Source: Leishmania donovani
Lineage: Eukaryota > Euglenozoa > Kinetoplastea > Trypanosomatida > Trypanosomatidae
NCBI RefSeq assembly: GCF_000227135.1
Contig: NC_018238.1
Location: forward strand, 96,509-160,508
Direction of reading: 5' to 3'
DNA length: 64,000 nt
Each line of letters begins with the position of its first letter. Positions within the stretch are counted from its first letter, which is position 1. The notes under the pieces were generated by a model. That model saw nothing but the letters and a program-made list of their open reading frames with translations, searched no databases and was not told the origin of the DNA. The position numbers were made by a program, and so were the translations under genes. Of the stretch, positions 49,067 to 57,350 are shown piece after piece.

Positions 49067-51355
49067 ATGCTGCACCCATGTCGTCGGCTGTTCAATACCC
49101 TTCCGTTTGTGCCGATGGCCCTCGGTACCCTCGACATACTGGAACATCGCCTGCAGGCAGCTGGGCTGGATGGTACAACCAACACCGCTGCTACCCCCAA
49201 GTTGGGTGCGGCGCCGAGTGCCAGCAGAAACTACAGTGAGGCAGACAAGGTGGATCAGCTTAAATGGTTCAGCAGCAGTGTCGACGCTCCATTCTTCATC
49301 TCCCCCAAGCACGATGGTGTGCGCCTCATCTCGTACGTCCCTCCAACAACTGCAACAGAGTCCCCATCTGCGCAGCAGGCATCAAGTAAGACCAAGAAGA
49401 CCGGCGCCACCACAGCTGCGTCGCCGCCGTTGACGACGTGCTACTCGCGCTACGGACGGCCCATCTACGGTCTCTTCTGGATTGAAGAGGAGCTGCGCCT
49501 CCTGCGGGCCCTCTGCGGCGATGCCTCGCTCATCATCGATGGGGAGCTGTACCTGCACCAGACCGACATGGACGCCTCGCGAGCGGGGCAGGAAGGCCGG
49601 GATGACGCCCCAGATGGTACGAAGAGAAAGCCACCTAGAAGGGCGCTGCCGTCTTCCGATGCTGACGGAGTCAACAACTTCAATACGGGCTTTCTCGCCG
49701 TCTCTGCGCTTGTTAATAGATTTCGCAGCTCCACCTTCCAGTGCGCGAGCGAGGAAGGTGTCCTGAAGTACGTCCCCTCTCTGCCTCGCCTCTGCGTATT
49801 CGATGTTCCGTCCTACAGCCCGTGCGCAAATCCACTGGCACCCCCCACGCGCGATGCGCCGACCGCCATCTCGGCAGCGTCACGTCTTCACGTCGTGACC
49901 AAAGCCTCCGTGAAGGATGATGAAAGCTCTCAGCAAGTCTTGGCAGAGTTGCAGCGTGTCCGCAGCAACGTTAGCGATGCACTTCGACTCAACGATGTGG
50001 AGCAGCTTCGCATCATTCCCAACGTAACACCCTTCTCGCAGCGACTCCGCACCATGCACTACCTCTTTGAGCTGCTCTCACGCGGCATGGAGTCGCCAGT
50101 GCTGCGGCAGCACTTCTGCCCCACATCTGCGCGCATGTGTAGCGCACCGACGACACGCTCCATCCGCGACTGTCGCAAGCACACACCCATGGCGGCACAA
50201 GTGCAGCCACCACATAGCGGAATCGGCCAGTACCACGGCGGACACTTTGTGTCTCGCATCCCGTATCAGCTCGTGAAGTCTCTCGAAGACACCACGCAGC
50301 GAGTGCTGCCCGTGTACCTTGACGCGGGCTACGAAGGCGCCGTCATCCGCGCTCCGGTGAACACGTACGACTTCAAGGAAAAGACGAAGGGCACGCTGGC
50401 TGCATTGGTCGCTCCACTTCTGCGGGCCACTGAGACTACGAAGACTCGTCGAGGTCGGCACCTACGTGGGACAAACGCCGGTGCAGGTGAAGCGAGTGGT
50501 CGAAGAGCTCGAAACCGCGCCGCCCTGCTACTCTCCCTAAACGCCGGACCTGTATTAGGTGCAGCCACGCCGCTGATGGTGCACGCGTACAGGGGCGATG
50601 CTCCTCGTCGTGAGCCAATGCAGCCCATCTTGCCCTCCGATGCCGGCCTCACTGATGCCGAGCTGGATGTGCTGGACGTTGTAGCCGTGGGCCGGCGGGC
50701 GATCTTGCAAAGTGCAAAGCTGCCGCAGCGCTCGATGACCGCTGTCAAGGTGCTCACATACCACGATCGCGAGTACCCCATCCTTCGCCCGCTGCTGAAG
50801 GAACCATCGAAAAACCCCAGAACGCGGGAGCTGGTGTCCATCCCACGCTCACGCGTGCGTGCTCTCGGGTACTCCATAAAACCAAGCACCGGCACGGCAC
50901 TCAGCGACGGTGACGAGGCGACAACGCTGACTCCAGCCACCTCACGGTGTGGGAAGAAGGAGACGAAGAGCATGAACCATGCCACCACTTCCGGCGAAAG
51001 TTCGGCTGTCTTCTACGGACTTCAGTGCTTGGCTGAGAACGGACTCGTCTTCAATGTTTCCCTGCCGAAGATGACTCTCGCGCAACAGAACACACTGCTG
51101 CAGCACCTCCTGAGCGCGGGGCGCGACGCGATGCGGGACGGCAGGGAGGCCGCATCTGCCACTATGAAGACGCTTCATAACAGGAGGTCGAACGCCAAGG
51201 CGCCGTATGGGGGGGCTGCACACGCGAGCCCCTCCAAGATCGTCTCCCTCGCAGGGCTTTACGCGACAGTGAAGTTCAGCACCCTTACAGAGCACGGCCT
51301 GCCTCGCTTTGGCAGCGTCAAGGCCATTCGCGGAGGTAAAGGGTGGTTCATGTGA
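49067..51355 (+). CDS. ATP-dependent DNA ligase, probably mitochondrial (kinetoplast)
   Basis: A 762-residue enzyme that seals nicks in DNA through an enzyme-AMP intermediate. Motifs: I, SPKHDGVRL with the AMP-accepting Lys (K81); Ia, SRYGRPIYG; DGELYLH (158-164); FNTGFLAVSALVNRF; VFDVPSYSP; IV, GYEGAVIRAP (E423); V, MTAVKVLTYHDREYPIL (K561). The OB domain at the end has the late motif (TVKFSTLTEHGLPRFGSVKA). The N-terminus (MLHPCRRLFNTLPF) looks like a mitochondrial presequence. The domain plan and lack of zinc fingers or BRCT domains fit the small kinetoplast DNA ligases (LIG k family) better than nuclear ligase I. Two large inserts, near 180-380 and between motifs IV and V (about 440-550), are low-complexity. 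The frame extends to a GTG at 49055, but the first ATG is used. Which kinetoplast ligase it is cannot be decided by eye. Confidence 0.9.
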   Translation: MLHPCRRLFNTLPFVPMALGTLDILEHRLQAAGLDGTTNTAATPKLGAAPSASRNYSEADKVDQLKWFSSSVDAPFFISPKHDGVRLISYVPPTTATESPSAQQASSKTKKTGATTAASPPLTTCYSRYGRPIYGLFWIEEELRLLRALCGDASLIIDGELYLHQTDMDASRAGQEGRDDAPDGTKRKPPRRALPSSDADGVNNFNTGFLAVSALVNRFRSSTFQCASEEGVLKYVPSLPRLCVFDVPSYSPCANPLAPPTRDAPTAISAASRLHVVTKASVKDDESSQQVLAELQRVRSNVSDALRLNDVEQLRIIPNVTPFSQRLRTMHYLFELLSRGMESPVLRQHFCPTSARMCSAPTTRSIRDCRKHTPMAAQVQPPHSGIGQYHGGHFVSRIPYQLVKSLEDTTQRVLPVYLDAGYEGAVIRAPVNTYDFKEKTKGTLAALVAPLLRATETTKTRRGRHLRGTNAGAGEASGRRARNRAALLLSLNAGPVLGAATPLMVHAYRGDAPRREPMQPILPSDAGLTDAELDVLDVVAVGRRAILQSAKLPQRSMTAVKVLTYHDREYPILRPLLKEPSKNPRTRELVSIPRSRVRALGYSIKPSTGTALSDGDEATTLTPATSRCGKKETKSMNHATTSGESSAVFYGLQCLAENGLVFNVSLPKMTLAQQNTLLQHLLSAGRDAMRDGREAASATMKTLHNRRSNAKAPYGGAAHASPSKIVSLAGLYATVKFSTLTEHGLPRFGSVKAIRGGKGWFM

Positions 51356-51842
51356 CCACTTTCTTTTGGAAGTCGTAGGCGACCCAGGCGGGGGAAGGGA
51401 GAAGGGGGACGCGCGTGTGCGGAATCTGGCGGATCATCGCCCTCCTCAAGGAACAGTAAACCACAATGAAGCCACAGTGCATGTCGTGGATGGATATAAC
51501 GTGATAGGAGGCCCCGTCACCGACGAAGGAAGGTGGAGAGTTCTACATCCCAAGCAGACGCTTCAGTTTTTCTGTGCGCGTGCGGGGGCTTAGGCTCATG
51601 TTGCGCAGCTTCGGCTATCGACCGCACCAAGGATGGTTCGGATCGCACTGCAGCTTTCCCGGTGGACCTCAGCGTGTTGGATAGACAGCAGTCTCTGAAT
51701 ACACCTGATCAGCCTCTCATGTCCGCTATCTCAAGTTCTGCCGTGCATCCGCTTCTCCTCCCCCCCCTCCCTCGTACTCGCGACTCGTGTTCTGCTTTTG
51801 CCAACCCAGCCAACTGCGCTCGCCTCGTGCACGCAGGCACGC
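51356..51842. other. Short intergenic region
   Basis: About 490 bases. C/T-rich sequence at about 51740-51775 lies just before the next ATG and is a likely splicing signal. No gene seen. Confidence 0.65.
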
Positions 51843-53774
51843 ATGCGGAGGTCAACCTTCTCTGCTCAGCGCGACGCGCAACACCGAGGCGGTAGTGCGC
51901 ACAGCAGCACCAGCAGCAACAACAACGGTGCTAAGTCGAGTCCAGGCGCCGCTGCTGCAGCCTCGCTGAATGTGTGGGCACGCGCTCGTCTCCTCGACTC
52001 CACTGCGCAGATACTCGCAGCGCAGCCGGCAGACCCGCTGCGTGTCCTGAGCGTTCGCTTCTCTACGGAAGCCGTCCTGGCCGCCACTTACCCCACAACG
52101 TCTGCGCCGACGAGGGAAAGAGAGTTGGAGGCGGAAGCGGGTCGCGTGATCGGTGCACCGTCGGCACCAGGGGCAGCGAAATCTACCGCGTTCAATAATG
52201 GTTCCGAAAAGCCGAACCTGTCGATTGTCACCAACGACCGTAACGCGTCCGTACCTACAGTGGAGCACCTGATAGAGCAAAGCTGGGTAAGGCGACGCCT
52301 GCAACCGTACGGCCTGCACGCAGTGGCGCGGTGTGCGTGCGCGTGTCCGCCGCTGCGTCCCCCGCCTGCCGCCCCGAGTCGCTTTGCGGTAAGCACGTCA
52401 CCGGTGGGCAGTGCGGAAGGTCTCGATACCGCTACCGCCAGAGCTGCGTACGCCATGTCGTCACCTCGGCTTCCGCAGTGGATGGACATGTTTGCCTTGC
52501 TGCATCGGCAGAGTCGCATGTCCTATGTTGAACTCGCTGCCGAAGCCAAGCACTGGGACGCCCAATCATGCAGTGCAGCTGTTATGCCGCCAGTCGACTA
52601 CAGCGCCGCTGAAGAGATTCCTGCCTCGGCAGTGCTTCTGTGTGTGATGGCGGTCATTGAAGAGCACCTGCGCCGTGCAGAGTGTGGCGGGAGAACAAGT
52701 GGTGCTGAGAAACCGCCTCGGCTGTGCCGCCGCCTCCAAATCTCAGTGAAGCTGCTGGCGCTGCAGCTCCTGGCAGCCTTCATGGATCTCCAGCACAACG
52801 CCGAGAGCACCCAGTGTAGCAGCAACAGCAGCAGCGCGAGTGCCTTAGATCCAGGACAAGAGGACGAAGTCCAGGAGAGCAGCCATGATGACAGGAACAC
52901 CACAACAGGGGACGCTGATGTCTGTCACATTACACGCGGCGTTTATCTCCTGACCGTCCATCAGCTTGATGAACTTCATCACTGGCTGCACTGCTGTTTG
53001 CGGGAGATGATCGTTTCGCCCCTCTCACCGCACACGGCTGGCACAGCTGCCGTGGATGGAAGAGACGGCTGTGGTACCAGGAGCGGTGAGGCGGACGATC
53101 TCAATGCCGGGTCACCGCTGGAAGCCCTTAAGTCACGGGCCACAGCGTACTTGACCCGCGTTCTCGGGAGCCCTGCGCATGGCATGGCAGCGTCGGCGAG
53201 CATGCTGGGCGTGGTGTCTCTGGATACCTTCGTTGCCTTCATGGAGCGCCTGGCCGCCGTTGTTGTGGCCCATCAGCAAACAGCAGTCGCTATGGCGATC
53301 GCTCTCTCTGCTCGGTTGCCACCGACAGCCACGGCCTCAGCAGGAGAGGCACAACTACCAGCATGGGTAATGGAACATGTCAGCAAGTGTGCTGATGCCG
53401 TTGTGCAACAACAGACGATTCTGCAAGATGGCTCCATGCCGGATCCAATCGCCTCTACGGTGCCGCTGGCGTGGAGGGTGTACGTAAACCATATCTCTGA
53501 GCTTCTGGCACCCTTCCAGCGCGACGTTCTGGCGCACGTTTGTCGCGAACAGCAAGAAGAGGAAAACCACCGCGGCACCTTGAATGATGGCATCTTGCGC
53601 AAACTCCAACGACGGCTCCTGTCATGGGCGACAGAGGCGGTGCACCGCCATGTCAAGGTTCGGAAAAGGCTCACAGCGGACGACTTTTCTCCCGCAGTGG
53701 TGGCAGCTGAGGTCGTGGGTGCGTGGGTATCGCATGTATTCGAAGCCTATACCGTCACCCTCTATCCGAATTGA
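51843..53774 (+). CDS. Hypothetical protein, possibly mitochondrial
   Basis: I do not recognise this 643-residue protein. The frame is open back to a TTG at 51798, and the first ATG is 51843. The start (MRRSTFSAQRDAQHRGG) is basic, Ser-rich and lacks acidic residues near the end, so a mitochondrial presequence is possible. Helical segments are visible: LPQWMDMFALLHRQSRMSYV, the SAVLLCVMAVIEEHL stretch near 270, ISVKLLALQLLAAFMDLQH, YLLTVHQLDELHHWLHCCL, and at the C-terminus VVAAEVVGAWVSHVFEAY. Low-complexity linkers lie between. There is no catalytic motif, membrane segment or repeat that I can name. Its codon choice matches its neighbours, the DNA ligase and the Nop9-like protein. Confidence 0.75.
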   Translation: MRRSTFSAQRDAQHRGGSAHSSTSSNNNGAKSSPGAAAAASLNVWARARLLDSTAQILAAQPADPLRVLSVRFSTEAVLAATYPTTSAPTRERELEAEAGRVIGAPSAPGAAKSTAFNNGSEKPNLSIVTNDRNASVPTVEHLIEQSWVRRRLQPYGLHAVARCACACPPLRPPPAAPSRFAVSTSPVGSAEGLDTATARAAYAMSSPRLPQWMDMFALLHRQSRMSYVELAAEAKHWDAQSCSAAVMPPVDYSAAEEIPASAVLLCVMAVIEEHLRRAECGGRTSGAEKPPRLCRRLQISVKLLALQLLAAFMDLQHNAESTQCSSNSSSASALDPGQEDEVQESSHDDRNTTTGDADVCHITRGVYLLTVHQLDELHHWLHCCLREMIVSPLSPHTAGTAAVDGRDGCGTRSGEADDLNAGSPLEALKSRATAYLTRVLGSPAHGMAASASMLGVVSLDTFVAFMERLAAVVVAHQQTAVAMAIALSARLPPTATASAGEAQLPAWVMEHVSKCADAVVQQQTILQDGSMPDPIASTVPLAWRVYVNHISELLAPFQRDVLAHVCREQQEEENHRGTLNDGILRKLQRRLLSWATEAVHRHVKVRKRLTADDFSPAVVAAEVVGAWVSHVFEAYTVTLYPN

Positions 53775-54387
53775 GTAAGAGGTGCCCGCATGCAAACAGA
53801 CATCCACATCCGCACAGACACACACGCACACACGCTTTGGATCCAGGCCACGGTGTGACCCCCTCTCCCCACCGCCGGCCCGCTCCTTTCGAGCCGACGC
53901 TTTTATGTGGCTCATCCATCTCACCGTGAACTTCGTCGATAACCAAAAGCGAACAGAAAACTAAAGGCCGAAAAATGCGTCTTGAGGGGGCTGTGCGTAT
54001 AGCCGCGTGCGCATGCTTGTGTGTTTGTATGTGCTGTCCATGACGTGAACCGCGCACAAGCATGCATGTGTGCACGCCTCGTGCCGCGACGGGCGGAGTG
54101 TATGTACCCCCCTATGATCCTTCGCTCCCCCTCCCTCGTCCCCCCCCCCATGCCGAGCGCTCTCCACTCCACGTTGCTCCTGTGATATGTGTGACGACCT
54201 CTTACACGGATCACCGACTCCCCTCGCTCTCCCAACTTCGCTCGCACGCCCCCGCCCCCTTACGCCTTCCATCGCACTGTCTCTGCTTCTTTAACCACAT
54301 CCGCACAGCGCTGACGGACGGACTCAAGTGCGCGCATACGCAACACTCCCTTCTCATTTTTGCCTTTACGTCCGCCAAGTCATCATC
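53775..54387. other. Intergenic region before the Nop9-like gene
   Basis: About 610 bases. A short (CA)-rich stretch lies at about 53815-53835, a C/T-rich stretch around 54113-54150 and another around 54225-54260. No gene seen. The next frame is open back to a GTG at 54328. Confidence 0.65.
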
Positions 54388-56628
54388 ATGGGCAAGAAGG
54401 CGGAGTTCGCCCGATCCCGCTTCAAGGAGGCGCGGCAGAAGCGCGAAGAGCGCATGCAGCGCTCTCGAGCGGAGCGGGACCGGCGCCACGGCATCGACAA
54501 GTTGGCGCGCAAGATCGACAAAGTTGTTGTCCAGCGACCCCTCCCGAACGAAGCGCAGCAAGCGCTTCTGCTTGCTCAGTTTGCGCAAGCGTGCCGACTG
54601 GTCGCTCCCAGCACGGACATGTGCATCCTCATGCGTCACTACGCCAAGGTAGCGGAGGCAGCGGAGCAGAAGAGCGAATCGACGACGATGGTGACGGCAA
54701 GTGCGTCATCGAGCAAGTCAACCACCCGCAAGCGCAAGCGTGACGAGGCGGAGGAGGAAGAGGAGGCACCCGCTGCAGGCGCCGCCTTTCTCGACACCGT
54801 TGCAGATGCGCTGCTGCAGACCCAGAACGCACCAGCAGTCATCGAAGAAGCCGCGGTCAGCGCGAAGGACGGGGAGAACGCTCTGGGCGACGACGACGAC
54901 GACGACACAGTGACGGTGTTGCAGGACATCCTGCAGGATGACAGCGGCCGCCGTGTGGTCGCCACCCTTCTGGCCTCCTTGAACGCGGTGCGCAGCAGCA
55001 AGTGCGAGGCGGTAGCAAAGGCCGTGCTGGAGCAATTCGAAGAGAACGAGCATCTCCCTCAGCACCATGTGGCGTGTCGCGTCATGAGCGCCCTCGCGCA
55101 GTTCGGCTCAGATGCGACGCGGCAGGGTGTTCTGAACCTGCTGCGCCAGCGCAGCACAACCATCGAGGGTGTGGAGCGCTTGCTCTCTGACCGCCACACC
55201 GCCGGCACCATCGAGCAGCTCCTAAAGAGCTACGGTCCGGAAACCGCTGCCTGGCTCTGCGAGGTGCTCTCCCTCTCCACCCCCGTCACCTCGTCCTCTG
55301 CCGCAGAAGCCGGGGGCAGGAAAAAGAAGGCCGCCAAGCAGCGCGGCGCGGCCGCTGAAGAGACGGCGTCTGGCGAGCGCATCACCACCGAGAAGCTCAT
55401 GGAGCTCGTTAATGGTCCGGTGTCAGGTCAGGTGCTTCTTCAGCTGCTCCACACCGACGCCCGTCGCGAGCTGCTGAAGCGCCTGCCTATCGTTGAACTC
55501 CTCCGAAGCAAGCGCGGCACCGCGTTCCTCACGCAGCTGTTGACGCTGACGGCCTCCGTCGCCTCAAGCGAGGGCAGAGAGGCAGAGGCGGTGGCTCTCT
55601 TTAGCGACGTACTGGAGCGTCTCGGGAGTGACCTGGGCGAGATGGCGATTGACAAGCGTGCGAACTTCGTTGTTCAGGCGCTGATCCAACTTCTGCCGGT
55701 CATGGGGCCTCAGAGCACGAAGCAGCTGGAGCGCCTAGAGCTCGGGCTGGGAGGCGCTGCCGGTATCTCTGCTTTGGTGACGCACGGCAACGGCGTGCAC
55801 GTCATCCTGTCCCTCATCGACGCTGCCCTGACGTTCTCTTCGGAGTCTGCGGTGGAGGGGCTGGCGGAGCAGCTTGTCACGCGGCACAATGTCACGGATC
55901 TTCTGTACCACAAGCACGGCAGCCTCGTGGTGCGTCGCCTCATGCCTCTCATCTCCCGCAAGGCTTCCAAGGTGAGCCGCCTTCTGCAAGGCATGGTGGA
56001 GCAGGACTTTTCGAACCTAGTGTACACGGAGGCTGGCAACTTGGTCGTCACGGCCTATCTCACTGCGCTCGGCAAGTCGGGCGCGTCGTTGCTGGCGCAG
56101 AAGCTGGCCGGTGGAGAGGAACTGCTCTCTATGTGCCGCAGCCCGTACGCATCACACGTGGTGTTCACTTTGTTTGAGCTGGTGGACCCCACAACGCACA
56201 CACTTCTGTGCAACGCGCTAAAGGCGCACGTGTTGCCCCTGTCGACACACGTGAACGGTCGCTTCATTGTGGAGAAGATGATCGCCGCCAGCCGCGATGT
56301 GCGCGAGAGCGTGTCGCGCCAGTTTCTCCCCTTAGCCCAGGAGCGAGGCACGCAGCATGTGCTCTGCGCATTGCTTGCCAGAATGGATGCCCGCGGCAAG
56401 CAGGTGTGCGTGGAGAAGACGATCATGCCCAACCTCACCGCCCTCGCCACGCACCAGTGCGGTTCGATTGTGCTGCAGAAGTTGATGCAAGCGGAGCCGA
56501 CGGTGCTGTCGGCGGTGCAGCAGCGTCTCTCCGCAAACTCGCTGGTGCGCAGCGACTTGGCGCAGAACTTCTTTGGCAAATTTGTGGTGCAGATTGCGCA
56601 GCAACCGGAACAGGAGCAACCCCAGTAG
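54388..56628 (+). CDS. NOP9: Pumilio-repeat protein, Nop9-like
   Basis: A 746-residue helical-repeat protein. The N-terminus is basic and coiled (MGKKAEFARSRFKEARQKRE), a plausible nucleolar signal. After an acidic linker, Puf-like helical repeats fill most of the protein, with the typical pattern of a residue pair followed by a V-V/I-L helix: DDSGRRVVATLLASL, GPVSGQVLLQLLHTD, SKRGTAFLTQLL, DKRANFVVQALIQLL, GNGVHVILSLI, HKHGSLVVRRLMPL, TEAGNLVVTAYL, SPYASHVVFTLFEL, VNGRFIVEKMI and GSIVLQKLM, ending FFGKFVVQIAQQ. Nop9 binds the central 18S pre-rRNA region and acts in small-subunit assembly; members of this family have ten or eleven repeats spread over about 600 residues, as here. Classic Puf regulators have eight compact repeats, so Nop9 fits better, but the assignment is inferred. 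The start is the first ATG. Confidence 0.85.
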   Translation: MGKKAEFARSRFKEARQKREERMQRSRAERDRRHGIDKLARKIDKVVVQRPLPNEAQQALLLAQFAQACRLVAPSTDMCILMRHYAKVAEAAEQKSESTTMVTASASSSKSTTRKRKRDEAEEEEEAPAAGAAFLDTVADALLQTQNAPAVIEEAAVSAKDGENALGDDDDDDTVTVLQDILQDDSGRRVVATLLASLNAVRSSKCEAVAKAVLEQFEENEHLPQHHVACRVMSALAQFGSDATRQGVLNLLRQRSTTIEGVERLLSDRHTAGTIEQLLKSYGPETAAWLCEVLSLSTPVTSSSAAEAGGRKKKAAKQRGAAAEETASGERITTEKLMELVNGPVSGQVLLQLLHTDARRELLKRLPIVELLRSKRGTAFLTQLLTLTASVASSEGREAEAVALFSDVLERLGSDLGEMAIDKRANFVVQALIQLLPVMGPQSTKQLERLELGLGGAAGISALVTHGNGVHVILSLIDAALTFSSESAVEGLAEQLVTRHNVTDLLYHKHGSLVVRRLMPLISRKASKVSRLLQGMVEQDFSNLVYTEAGNLVVTAYLTALGKSGASLLAQKLAGGEELLSMCRSPYASHVVFTLFELVDPTTHTLLCNALKAHVLPLSTHVNGRFIVEKMIAASRDVRESVSRQFLPLAQERGTQHVLCALLARMDARGKQVCVEKTIMPNLTALATHQCGSIVLQKLMQAEPTVLSAVQQRLSANSLVRSDLAQNFFGKFVVQIAQQPEQEQPQ

Positions 56629-56891
56629 CAGGGTGTTGTGAAGAAGAGTTTTACGTGTCATGGCTTTCTTGTGCCTTTATGTGTGTTGTGTTTGGTTTAA
56701 GCGAACTAAGATGCCTCTCCATGTAAGGAGTGAGCATATCACATGCTTCGGTGTTGTGGGTGTGCAATCATGTGGCACACGTCTAATGCGACGGCAAACT
56801 AATATCTTTCTTCGACTCGCTATCCCTCTTCTCTCAGCACTTTGGTGGTTCACGAAGACCAGAATACGTACCTTTTTTTGCGTGCGGCGGA

Positions 56892-56923
<32 letters not shown>

Positions 56924-57350
56924 CATCTGTGCACGTGCTGTTATATCTGCAACACGTTGGATGCTGCCGGCGAGCCCTTCCCTTCCCTCTCCACCCCTGT
57001 CATTCTTGGAGTATTCATGTTCGCCATTTTGGTTTTTCCACGAGTCGTGCGCACTCCCTTTCTCTTTTCCTCCTCTTTCCTTCGCAAACAGCGGCAACAT
57101 GGAACTTGTGTTGCCCCAGCCTCACGGCTCTCCCAGCCCTCCTCGGGTGTGCGTTTAGCGACAGAGTGTCTGCACTCTTCCTGCTCTCGTTGCACGGCCC
57201 CACGCACGCAGGCACATTATTCCTGACGCGGTCCACATCCACACCTCGATTTGTGTTCCCCTGAGCCACCGCTGCCCCACGTCCCGCCTCAGACACACAC
57301 ACACACACGCACATCTCTTCCTCCTCAAGGAAGCGAAGAAGCGAGGGTAA
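56629..57350. other. Intergenic region after the Nop9-like gene
   Basis: No gene seen. It holds (GT)n at 56895-56921 and C/T-rich stretches near 56975-57000 and 57055-57085. Confidence 0.65.
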
